64,000 nt of DNA from positions 202,381 through 266,380 of the forward strand of contig JADFZL010000004.1 of the NCBI GenBank assembly GCA_015232575.1. Direction: 5' to 3'. The position numbers and the translations under genes are program-made. Shown piece after piece: positions 19,150 to 28,800 of this stretch. The notes beneath the pieces were generated by a model. That model saw only the letters and a list, made by a program, of their open reading frames with translations, did not search any database and was not told the DNA's origin. Each line of letters begins with the position of its first letter. Positions within the stretch are counted from its first letter, which is position 1. This stretch comes from Candidatus Rifleibacteriota bacterium. Its GTDB lineage: Bacteria; Muiribacteriota; Ozemobacteria; Ozemobacterales; Ozemobacteraceae.

Positions 19150-22100
19150 TTATTTTAACAGCTCCTGAATTTTGTTCAGGCAGGTTCTGCAGTTGTCATG
19201 ATCGCTCTGTTTTGCGTGTCTTTCTAGCTTTACTGCCAATTCGTAAATTTGGGTTATGCACAGATTACCCGATGTTCCTTTTAAACTGTGAGCCAGTTTA
19301 GACAGCCCTTCAAAATCATTTATTGAAAGAGCATCATTCAAATCATGCAATAATATGGGTAATTGCTTTACATAGATGGTATATAATTCCATTGCATCGC
19401 TTAAATCAAGTCCGGTGCTTTTAATAAATTTTTCAATGTTATTATCCATAAAATTAGAATGTTCACTGGAATTTTCAGGGAGTTTTGTCAGCTCTCCTAT
19501 CTTTTTGAACATTAAATCAAAGTCTATGGGTTTGCTTATGTAGTCATCCATGCCAGACTCAAGGCACTTAATTCTGTCACTCTGCATGGCATTCGCTGTC
19601 AACGCAATAATTGTTGTACGCTTTTTATCAACCTCCAGTTCACGTATTTTAGATGTACATTCATACCCATCCATAATTGGCATCTGACAATCCATGAAAA
19701 TTATATCATAAGTTTTTTCTGAAAAAGCTTTCAATGCATCTCTGCCATTTATTGCAACATCACAACTGATGCCCCTGTTTGTCAGCATCTTGGTAATTAC
19801 TTTACGGTTTATTTCATTGTCTTCTACAAGTAAAATTCTGGGAATTATCTGTTTATAAGGCTCTCTCAGCTTTTCTGCTTTAACATGGTTTTCTTTTGTA
19901 TTTTCTTTCTGGAGGCCAAATGCAATGGAAAGGCAACTAATTAATTCATCCCTTCTTACAGGTCTGGTCAAACATCCCGAAAACCCGTGTTTCATTGCTT
20001 TCTCGGGATTCTCCTTGTGCGTGGAAGAATTGATCAATATTAGCCTGATATCTTTTGCAACAGGTATTTCCTTCAATGTTGATGCAAATTCGAAACCGCT
20101 CATTCTCTGCATCTGGCTGTTAACAAGTGCAAGACTGATTCTGTTTTTTGTACTTGCGTTTGAAATAATTGTGGCAATAGCATTACCGACATCATCGGCT
20201 TCAAATACTGAAAGTCCAGTTCCCTGAAGATATGAAATGATAATTTTCCTGTTGTTAATATTATCATCAATAATCAGAATATTTCCGTCGGGAATTTGAT
20301 CAAACAGTTGTTTCTGTTCTGATGCTCGTTTTGCTATCTTAAAATGCACATTGAAAAGAAACGTCGAACCTTTTCCCGGAATGCTTTTGACAGAGATTTC
20401 CCCATCCATCATTTTGACAAGTTCTTTGGATATTGCCAGCCCAAGACCGGTTCCACCATATTTTCTTGTTGTGGATGCATCTGCCTGAATAAAAGACTGA
20501 AAGAGTTTATGAATATCTATTTCCTGAATGCCGATTCCGGTATCTTTTATTTCAAACATGAGCATGACTGTATCATTCTCTTTTTCAACAGAATCAACAG
20601 AAACAGATACTTCACCTTTTTCAGTGAATTTCACCGCATTGCTGACAAGATTGTTCAGGATCTGTCTGAGTCTTGCTGAATCTCCGATAACTTCATCTGG
20701 AACATGATTATTAATGTTAATATAAAGTTCAATGTTTTTTGCTGAGGCTTTTGGCAGAAGAAGGTATACCGCGTCTTCTACAGCGGTTCTCAGATTGAAA
20801 TTAATTTTTTCCATTGCAAGTTTGCCGGCTTCAATTTTGGAAAAGTCAAGAATGTCATTTATCAGATACAACAGTACTTCCGAGGCAGATTTTGCTTCAC
20901 GGACATACTCCTTTTGTTCATAAGAGAGATTAGAGGTTTGAAGCAATTCAAGAAATCCAATTATGCCGTTCATTGGTGTTCTGATTTCATGGGACATATT
21001 TGCCAGGAATTGACTCTTTGCAATACTGGCGGCTTCTGCCTGCTCTTTAGATTTTTTCTGTTCCGTGATATCTGTCATAACAGTAAGGAAGGCTTTTTCC
21101 AGCTGGTTATCAATAATTTCTCCCGAAAAAAGACCATCTATGATCTGTCCGTCTTTTTTTCTAACTTTTAGTTCAATGTTTTTTATACAGCCTTTTTCAT
21201 TCAATATTCTGGATATTTCAGCCTGTTTTTCATTTTCAGCATACAAATCAAGTTCGAAAACCGACTTGCCGATGATTTCATCTCTGGAATAACCAAGCTT
21301 TTCCAGAAAGGCAGTATTTACATCAATGAATCTTCTGTCGGAAATGCTGCTTACAGCCATCAATGCGGGGTTATTGTTAAATAATTTGCGGAATTTATCG
21401 AGCGCAGCCTGCTGTTTTGATAAATCTTTTGAAATACCATAAATGCAATCTATTCCGTTCCATTTTCCGAACCATATCCTTGTTTCAACAGGGACGTGAC
21501 TGCCATCTTTTTTAAGCATCGGCAATGGACAAAAATCACGTTCTTTCCTGAACATCGCTTCAAAAATCTTTTCTGCTTCAGCTCTATCTTCTGGCGGGTG
21601 AATATCCAGAATTTGCATGTTGAGTAATTCTTTTGTTTCATAGCCAAGTTTTTCTGAAAGGGCTTTGTTGATATTGAGAATCTTTCCGGCAGGCGAAGCT
21701 ACAACAAACATGTCGTCAATGGTATTGAAGAAATTATAAAAATTTTCCCTGCTTTCCTTTATTTCTTTTTCCGCCTCTAATTTATCAGTAATATCTTCAA
21801 AACATTCAATTCCACCTGTAATATTGCCATTTTCATCATATATTGCATCAACATTTTTTGAAATATGACGTATTTCACCCTTCTTATTTAATATTGTACA
21901 TGCTCTATTTATTACCGGCTTGGCAACATCCTTTGCCAATAATCCGCATTTTCGTGTACAAGGTTCGCATGCAAAAAGCAGACATTCTTTGCCAATGACC
22001 TCATTCTCGGTATATCCTGTCAAAACTTCTGCTCTTTTATTAAAGCTGGTGACAATTCTATTGTTGTCAACAGTGTAAACAGCACTTGGAACCGTATTCA

Positions 22101-23241
22101 AGAGTTTTTCCAATGCTTCCTTCTGTTTTAAGAGTTTATTGTCAATGTTTTTTCTTTCGGTAATGTCCCGCGCTGTACCGACAAACCCAATGCATTCTCC
22201 GTTCAGATCATTTATTGGCATTGCGCTTGTTGTGTGCCAATACCATTTTCTGTTGACATGTCTGACCCGGTATTCAATGCCTTCATGGCGCTTTCCAGTT
22301 TCCAGTACTTTATGTAAAAATTCCAAGCAGTAGGGAAGATCATCCGGATGAACAAATTCCGTAAATGAATGTCCTGCTACTTCTGTTAGTGGATGCCCCA
22401 GAAGCTCTGTCCATGCTGGTGAAACGAATGTGAATATTCCTTTCGGTGAAAGTTTGTAGATAATATCGTAACTGTTGTCAATGAGAAAACGATACTTTTC
22501 TTCACTTTCTCTAAGCTCTTCTTCCTGGATTTTATAATCAGTAATGTCTCTGGCGGCAGCGTATAACAAATTTCCCTGAGGGTACGAACGCCATTCTATG
22601 AATTTATAAGAACCGTCTTTACACTTGTATCTGTTTACAAAATTTAAAACTTTCTCCTGAATGGAAAGCTTTTTCATGGCATCCAATGTGGAATCTAAGT
22701 CGTCCGGGTGTATTAGATCAAGGAATCTGCTATTTTCCAGTTCATCTCTGGTATAACCTAAAAGAGATTCCCATTCTCTGTTGACTTTAAGAAATTTTCC
22801 ATCTAAGTTTGCTATGCACAATAAATCAAGGTTAACATCAAAAAAATTATTCAATTCAGACAACTGTTCTTTTTCTCTGGTAATATCAATAAAATAAGTA
22901 ATAAAATAATATTTTTCCGGAGAATAGGCGTTTACTCTGTACCATTTCTTCAAAGGTTCAGAGTATTGTTCAAACTCACCTTTTTCTCTGGAAACAGCAA
23001 TTTTTCCGTAATATTGAATCCAGTCGAATCTGTCGTTTTTAATATTGGGCAAAATTTCTGTTACTTTTTTCCCAATTATTTCAGACCGCTTAAGACCTGT
23101 GAAGGTTTCAAAAGCTGAATTCACCTCAATAAATTCATAGTCGCAGGGGACACTATTTTCATCCAGGATTATTTTATGGTATGCATAACCTGCAGGAGAG
23201 GTTTCTATTATCGTTCTATAGAAATTCAGAGTGTTTTCCAT
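19150..23241 (-). CDS. Soluble hybrid histidine kinase (6 PAS, HisKA, HATPase, 2 REC, HPt)
   Basis: This 1363-residue kinase has no transmembrane segment and so is cytoplasmic. Six PAS domains occupy about residues 1-735. The fourth contains a cysteine cluster (C-x5-C-x2-C-x3-C within CLLFACEPCTRKC) of the kind found in some redox or metal-linked PAS domains. HisKA carries His751 in SHEIRTP and is followed by a complete HATPase. The first receiver (about 1000-1120) is degenerate: the phospho-acceptor Asp is Asn1041 and the conserved Lys is Arg in LTRPVRR. The second receiver is intact (Asp1184). The protein ends in an HPt domain with His1318 in AHSLKGTSGNL, giving a full His-Asp-His relay. 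No partner regulator is adjacent. Confidence 0.93.
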   Translation of the reverse strand: MENTLNFYRTIIETSPAGYAYHKIILDENSVPCDYEFIEVNSAFETFTGLKRSEIIGKKVTEILPNIKNDRFDWIQYYGKIAVSREKGEFEQYSEPLKKWYRVNAYSPEKYYFITYFIDITREKEQLSELNNFFDVNLDLLCIANLDGKFLKVNREWESLLGYTRDELENSRFLDLIHPDDLDSTLDAMKKLSIQEKVLNFVNRYKCKDGSYKFIEWRSYPQGNLLYAAARDITDYKIQEEELRESEEKYRFLIDNSYDIIYKLSPKGIFTFVSPAWTELLGHPLTEVAGHSFTEFVHPDDLPYCLEFLHKVLETGKRHEGIEYRVRHVNRKWYWHTTSAMPINDLNGECIGFVGTARDITERKNIDNKLLKQKEALEKLLNTVPSAVYTVDNNRIVTSFNKRAEVLTGYTENEVIGKECLLFACEPCTRKCGLLAKDVAKPVINRACTILNKKGEIRHISKNVDAIYDENGNITGGIECFEDITDKLEAEKEIKESRENFYNFFNTIDDMFVVASPAGKILNINKALSEKLGYETKELLNMQILDIHPPEDRAEAEKIFEAMFRKERDFCPLPMLKKDGSHVPVETRIWFGKWNGIDCIYGISKDLSKQQAALDKFRKLFNNNPALMAVSSISDRRFIDVNTAFLEKLGYSRDEIIGKSVFELDLYAENEKQAEISRILNEKGCIKNIELKVRKKDGQIIDGLFSGEIIDNQLEKAFLTVMTDITEQKKSKEQAEAASIAKSQFLANMSHEIRTPMNGIIGFLELLQTSNLSYEQKEYVREAKSASEVLLYLINDILDFSKIEAGKLAMEKINFNLRTAVEDAVYLLLPKASAKNIELYININNHVPDEVIGDSARLRQILNNLVSNAVKFTEKGEVSVSVDSVEKENDTVMLMFEIKDTGIGIQEIDIHKLFQSFIQADASTTRKYGGTGLGLAISKELVKMMDGEISVKSIPGKGSTFLFNVHFKIAKRASEQKQLFDQIPDGNILIIDDNINNRKIIISYLQGTGLSVFEADDVGNAIATIISNASTKNRISLALVNSQMQRMSGFEFASTLKEIPVAKDIRLILINSSTHKENPEKAMKHGFSGCLTRPVRRDELISCLSIAFGLQKENTKENHVKAEKLREPYKQIIPRILLVEDNEINRKVITKMLTNRGISCDVAINGRDALKAFSEKTYDIIFMDCQMPIMDGYECTSKIRELEVDKKRTTIIALTANAMQSDRIKCLESGMDDYISKPIDFDLMFKKIGELTKLPENSSEHSNFMDNNIEKFIKSTGLDLSDAMELYTIYVKQLPILLHDLNDALSINDFEGLSKLAHSLKGTSGNLCITQIYELAVKLERHAKQSDHDNCRTCLNKIQELLK

Positions 23242-23490
23242 TATAGTGTTCCATCCAAGTGTTATTGAGGATTACGAATAAATAACATCACTTATTCTGT
23301 AATTATAGGAACATAGCGGTAATTATTTCAAGTTATATTTTTTTCCACAGGCGCTTTAATGAACAAAAAGTTCATCTTGTATTCAAATAAAGCTGCAATT
23401 GAAAGTAGTACTGTCGCTTCGGAATCAGCAATAGATAAATTGATCAGAAGTCATTAGTGCAGAAAACCCATCAGGATGCTGATTTTTGGC

Positions 23491-23703
23491 TCAATAATGT
23501 GGTGGGCGCTCCTGGATAAGTGAGGTGCCGGGATTGCTGTCGCCCTGTTCAGTCTGTTTTCTCATTTCCCGAATCTGGCGTTCGAGTATCATCAGACGCT
23601 TGTCCTGATCGATGACGACAGCGTTCAATTCATCGAGGAATTTGAATAGTTCAGCGTTGCGGCGCTGAAGTTCAATTATTTGATTATCTTTTTCGTTATT
23701 CAT
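23491..23703 (-). CDS. slyX: SlyX family protein
   Basis: This 70-residue protein has an N-terminal coiled coil (about 5-50) rich in Glu, Arg and Leu, with the family-typical LDELNAVVIDQDKRLMILERQI segment. A flexible linker follows, and it terminates in ERPPHY, the characteristic SlyX C-terminus. SlyX is a small conserved protein of unknown biochemical role. A good ribosome-binding site (CGGAGA) lies just upstream of the ATG. It is flanked by the large hybrid kinase and the radical SAM gene with gaps of about 250 and 200 bp, so it is probably transcribed alone. Confidence 0.88.
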   Translation of the reverse strand: MNNEKDNQIIELQRRNAELFKFLDELNAVVIDQDKRLMILERQIREMRKQTEQGDSNPGTSLIQERPPHY

Positions 23704-23848
23704 TTGTTTCTCCGCTTATACTGAGCTGTCAACATTTGCCCATCTTGAATCTTTACTTCTGACAATTAAGTGTAAACTTTCTGGTTTATATTTAATGTGA
23801 GTATGAGAACTGGTTAAACATAATAACAAATATTCTTCAAAGGTAAAA

Positions 23849-23890
23849 CCTGTGTTACTCCGTGGAAATCAGTGTTGTTCGTGGTTAAAA
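23849..23890 (-). repeat. Dispersed CCACGGA-type short repeat (intergenic copy)
   Basis: Read on the minus strand this stretch is TTAACCACGAACAACAC followed by TTTCCACGGAGTAACAC, the degenerate ACCACGRA/ACACGGA repeat also seen at 28917-29000 and 37911-38010. I recognise it as a common short repeat of environmental bacterial genomes; its function is unknown. Confidence 0.55.
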
Positions 23891-23910
23891 CAAACTTTTA
23901 CGCCGATCTC

Positions 23911-25311
23911 TTATGAAGTAAGTTCAGATATTTCAGCATCTTCTGATTTTTCAACCTTGTTGTACGCAATTTTTACAATCTGTAATATTCTTTCTGCAGA
24001 AAAATACTTGTTAATGTTTAATCCGGGAATGTTTCCATATATGGAAAGTCTTTTTTCGCCGATATCTTCACCCAGTTCTTTCACCTCTTGTACAGTGCGG
24101 TTATTTGTGTCGTATTTTTCATAAATACGGGAAGAAAATTCGTGAAAATCAAACTTTTCAGCTAACTCTGTCCCCGGATAAATTGACACAGGAAAGAAGT
24201 TGCATTCATGCATGCCAAGACGCTTCAATTCTACTGCCAGATTTATTGTTTCAAGCATTTCTTCAGGGGTCTCATCAGGAAATCCAAGCATGAAAAAGCA
24301 CTTAACCAGAATATTATACTCTGCAAGGTTTTTGACACTGAATTTCAATTTCTCGATATTCAGATATTTTTTAATTTTCTTCTGTCTTTCAGAGTTACCG
24401 GTTTCAACTCCGAGCCCAACGTAGTGGCAACCTGTATTTGAAAGTAATCTTATTTCTTCGAGTGAAAGTTGATCGGCTCTTCCAATGCAGCAGTATTTAA
24501 TTTTCAGCTTTTCGATTTCAACAAAAAATTCACTGAGCCATCTTTTATCCGAAAAGAATGAATCATCCATAAACCCAATGTTGATCTCGGAATTGAGGTT
24601 TTTCTGATGTCTGATTTCTTCAATTACACGCTTGACAGAATTTCTACGAAGTTTGCCCGGCCATAAAACAGGAGTTGCGCAGAAAACACATTTAAACGGA
24701 CAGCCTCTGGATGTTGTCAGAAATAGCCATACGGGCATATTTAAAGACTTTTGAAAATCATAGTATGCATTTGAATTTATCAGAGAAAAATCCAGAAATG
24801 GAAGAGAGTCGAGATCTGCAATCGGTTCCCTGAGGGAATTCTTCAGAATTTCTCCATTTTTGCAAAAAGCTATTCCGGGAATATTCTGAAGGTTTTTGGC
24901 GTCTGAACGGATAATTTCTTCAAGTGTAACTTCGCCTTCGCCAATAACACAAATATCAACACTTTTTTCAGAAGCAACATTTTCAGAAAGTGCTGTTACA
25001 AGCGGACCTCCGGCGATAACAATGCTGCATGGACAGATTTTTTTAAACTCGCGCGTTAGTTCCAGCGCAGTTTCTCTGGTTCCCTGATAAAAAGGCACAC
25101 CCAGAAAACGTGGCTGAATTTCTGATAATTTATTTAATACCTGTGAGAATGTTATTTTTTCAGAAATTACATCAATAATGCTGCATTTAAAGCCTTTTGA
25201 ATTAAGATGTGAAGCGAGATAAATAAGATTAAGGGGTGGCTTTATGTCGAGCCGGTCTTCCTGACCCCAGATAAGCGGTGGATTCACAAGTACAATATCG
25301 ACTTCTTTCAT
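23911..25311 (-). CDS. B12-binding-domain radical SAM protein
   Basis: The N-terminal 130 residues form a cobalamin-binding-like Rossmann domain (DIVLVNPPL, PPLNLIYLASHL, IVIAGGPLVTAL, VIGEGEVTLEEI). The radical SAM core follows, with the [4Fe-4S] motif CPFKCVFC (C-x3-C-x2-C) after TTSRG and the GLGVETGN and MLGFPDETPEEM elements. This architecture is shared by the BchE/HpnP-type group, whose members methylate or cyclise lipids, pigments and natural products, so the substrate cannot be inferred. The start is the ATG at 25311; an in-frame GTG at 25323 adds four residues and neither has a strong ribosome-binding site. The gene stands alone. Confidence 0.88.
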   Translation of the reverse strand: MKEVDIVLVNPPLIWGQEDRLDIKPPLNLIYLASHLNSKGFKCSIIDVISEKITFSQVLNKLSEIQPRFLGVPFYQGTRETALELTREFKKICPCSIVIAGGPLVTALSENVASEKSVDICVIGEGEVTLEEIIRSDAKNLQNIPGIAFCKNGEILKNSLREPIADLDSLPFLDFSLINSNAYYDFQKSLNMPVWLFLTTSRGCPFKCVFCATPVLWPGKLRRNSVKRVIEEIRHQKNLNSEINIGFMDDSFFSDKRWLSEFFVEIEKLKIKYCCIGRADQLSLEEIRLLSNTGCHYVGLGVETGNSERQKKIKKYLNIEKLKFSVKNLAEYNILVKCFFMLGFPDETPEEMLETINLAVELKRLGMHECNFFPVSIYPGTELAEKFDFHEFSSRIYEKYDTNNRTVQEVKELGEDIGEKRLSIYGNIPGLNINKYFSAERILQIVKIAYNKVEKSEDAEISELTS

Positions 25312-25639
25312 CTTTGAACTCACTAACCAAATTTGTTTTTGTCAGCTCAGTGCAAATTTCACAGTATCATCGTTCAGAATTATCGTTTCTGATCAATAAT
25401 CAAATTTTAGAAATACTTTTTCCAGATAAGATTCTCACCCCAGCTCTAATATTCGACAACGTCGGAGAGAGCGGGCAAAGTCTTCTGCAAATATAATCAG
25501 TTTTTTGTCAATCGCTGTGTCCATTAACACCTTTATTATACATTTTGATAAAGCATTTTGAAAGTAAAATCTGCAATATATATACACATTCTGAAACTAA
25601 TGAGAAAGTACCTAATAGCCTCTGTATATGCCATTTCAT

Positions 25640-25668
25640 TTGACTGATTGAAAAAATATCGGTATAAT
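25640..25668 (+). promoter_or_regulatory. Strong sigma70-type promoter upstream of the cheB-like stub
   Basis: TTGACT (25640-25645) and TATAAT (25663-25668) are separated by exactly 17 bases. Transcription would start near 25675, giving a leader of about 80 bases before the ATG at 25757. The rest of the 25324-25756 gap holds no gene I can support. Confidence 0.75.
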
Positions 25669-25756
25669 AAGTGCGATTATCTTCAAATTCGATGCAAACA
25701 GACACAATTTCCTTATAGAATGCACTTTGTTAAGTTGGTTAGGACATGATTAATAG

Positions 25757-25855
25757 ATGAAAACCTTTCATATTGCTGCTATTGGTGCCTCTGCGGGTGG
25801 ATTGAAAGCCCTGGAAGAGTTCTTTGACAAAATGCCTTCTGATAGCGAAAAATAG
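25757..25855 (+). pseudogene. 5' stub of a CheB-type methylesterase domain (gene interrupted)
   Basis: A 32-codon reading frame encodes the start of a CheB-like methylesterase domain, including the conserved AAIGASAGGLKALEEFF segment and the MPSDS element, then hits TAG. Eleven bases later the sequence resumes near the end of a CheR domain (VVFSVHNILKDPP) in another frame. In the intact CheB-CheR-PAS-kinase family, most of CheB and the first two-thirds of CheR, over 1 kb of DNA, lie between these points. This is therefore the left side of an internal deletion, or an assembly error, with the junction around 25845-25855. The promoter and start codon look functional. Confidence 0.8.
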
Positions 25856-25866
25856 TTGTTTTTTCT

Positions 25867-28800
25867 GTGCACAATATTCTTAAAGATCCACCTCTCACAA
25901 GGCTTGATCTGGTTTGTTGCCGAAATCTGCTTATATACTTTCAGGCAGGTGTTCAGGAGCAAGTTATTTCTTTGTTTCACTCTGCCCTGAAAAAAGATGC
26001 AGTATTGTTTCTTGGAAAAAGTGAGGGCTTGGGGACAATCATCGGCGAATTTGATGTTCTTTCCAAGCAACACCGGTTTTTTCGAAAAATTCGCGATTCG
26101 AGGCTATCGATGGAAGTTCAATCGGCTATTTCAAAAAACATACAGTCTACTTTTCCTCAGTCGCCATGTGCTGTCAAGATACCGATTGATAAACATCTAC
26201 TCTATGATTATGACATATTGCTGAAAAAACATATCCCACCCGGTGTAATTACTGATGAGAAACTGAATATTATTCATTATTTTGGCAATGTGTTTGAATA
26301 TCTCAAGACTCCCGAAGGTCGTGCAGACCAGAATCTTCTTGCTATGGCTGATGGCAGTCTTCGTATTGCATTAAATTCGGCTTTTCAGCAAGCGGAAAAA
26401 TCTTCTGCGGACATCGTAATCAGAAATGTAAAAATCAAGCGGGAAGATTCTGAATTTTTGATTAATCTAACGATTTCTCCGCTTTTTGATGAGAGAAACC
26501 CTGTCAGGCATTATCATGCATATTTTGACAAATTATTCCGCCAGGATCATCTTTCTGACAGCACCCAAAAAATAGAGTGCGGTGATTTTGACTCAGTGAA
26601 GCATTTAAGGCAGCATATTGAAAATCTTGAGCTTGAGTTGCATTCTACCCGCGAAAATCTTCAGGCAGCAGTTGAGGAAGTTCAGTCCAGCAATGAAGAG
26701 CTTCTAAGCACAAATGAAGAGCTGTTGGCCTCAAACGAAGAACTTCAAAGTACAAATGAAGAATTGCATTCTGTTAATGCTGAATTTGAAAGAAAAAATG
26801 TTGAGCTGAAACACCTTAATTCAGACCATGAAAATCTTCTTTCGAGCATGGAAACGGGTGTAATTTTTCTTGACCGCAATTTGCGTATACGAAAATACAA
26901 CTCTTCGGCAGCTGTTTTTTTTAATCTTCTGCCGCAGGACATCGGCCGTCCGATAGATCACATTACATACAATCTTACCGACCATGACGGCCTGCTGAAA
27001 TCAGTTAAGTCTGTGCTTTCTGTAACCTTACCGGCAGAAAAAGAAGAAAAAACACGGACTGGCAGATGGTTGTTGATAAAAATACTTCCATTTAGAAACG
27101 AGTCTGGACAAATTGAGGGAGTCGTAATTTCGTTTACTGATATTACTATCATCAAAGAAGCTGAACTTACAGTTAAAAGTCTGAATGAAGGGCTTGAGAA
27201 AAAGGTCGAAGAGCGTCTTAGAGAGCTGAATGCTGAAATTGAAGAAAGAAAAAAAATTGAAAGCCTTCTTGCAGCAAGCCGTGATCATTATCTTACAATT
27301 CTTGAAAATGCACCGGCATTGATCTGGCGCTCAGATGCAAATTCAAGCTGCGATTGGTTCAATACAACCTGGTTGAATTTTACAGGAAAAACGTTGCAGC
27401 AAGAGTCTGGAGAAGGTTGGGCATCTGGAGTTCATCCGGATGATCTTCAAGATTGTGTGAAAACATGGAAAAATGCTTTCAGCGCGAGAATTAAATTTGA
27501 AATGGAGTATCGTTTGAAGCATCACAGCCGAGAATATCGCTGGCTTCTTGATGTTGGATGCCCTTATGAAGATGTCACCGGTGAATTCGTTGGCTATATT
27601 GGCTATTGCTTTGATATTACCGATAGGAAAAAAACTGAAATAGAATTAAAGCGAAATCAGCAGAGGCTTGAGAGTCTTCTACGCGTTTCCCAGCACCCGT
27701 CAAAGAATACACAAGACCTACTGGATTGCGCACTTCACGAAGCCATTACTCTTACTGAAAGCAAGATTGGGTATATATATTTTTACGACGAAAACAGGCG
27801 GCTTTTCATACTGAACACCTGGTCAAAAGATGTTATGAAAGAATGTAGCGTTGTTAATCCGCAGACCTGCTACGAACTTGACAAAACTGGAGTATGGGGC
27901 GAAGCAGTGCGTCAGCGCAAACCTATCATGATAAATGACTTTGCTGCTGCAAATCCGCTTAAAAAAGGCTATCCGCAGGGGCATGTTGCTTTACACAGAT
28001 ATTTAACTCTTCCGGTTTTCGAAGACGGAAAAATAGTCTGCGTCGTTGCCGTAGCGAATAAAGATTCCGATTATAACCAGGCAGATGTTTTGCAGTTGAC
28101 TTTGCTCCTTGAATCAGCCTGGCGTTTATCTGAACATCTCAGGGTTCAGGAGGAACTGAAGAAATCAAAAGAGGAAGCAGACTTGGCTAATAGAGCCAAG
28201 AGTGACTTCCTGGCTTCAATGAGTCATGAGATACGAACTCCGATGAATGGTATATTGAGCATGGCGGGCCTGCTTCTGGGCACACGGTTGGATTGCCAGC
28301 AGGGTGAGTATGTCAGAATAATTAACTCTTCTGGAAAAATGTTACTGACAATCATTAACGATGTTCTTGATTTTTCCAAAATTGAAGCGGGCAAAATGAC
28401 TTTGGAGGCAACTGAGTTCTCTCTTATTATGTTAGTTGATGATTCAATTGAACTCCTCCGAAAGAGGGCAGAAGAAAAGAATCTGGAAATAATCAATGAA
28501 TATCATGCTGAACTCGAGGATCTTTTCATTGGAGATGAAGTAAGAATCAGGCAAATTTTAATCAACCTGATAGGAAATGCAGTAAAATTTACTGAACAGG
28601 GACGTGTTACTGTCATAACAGAGCGATTATCGGCAGATTCAAATGGTGCTGTTGTAAAAATAACAGTAAAAGATACCGGAATCGGAATTCCTCAGGAAAA
28701 AATAAAAAATCTGTTTCAGAAGTTTTCTCAGTTGACATCACCAACCTCAAAAAGAGGCGAGGGAACTGGCTTGGGTCTTGCAATATGCAGGAATCTGACA

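Noticed and set aside
25278..25496. Possible remnant gene upstream of the radical SAM start
   Set aside because: The 72-residue frame partly overlaps the radical SAM gene in antisense and has no recognisable domain.
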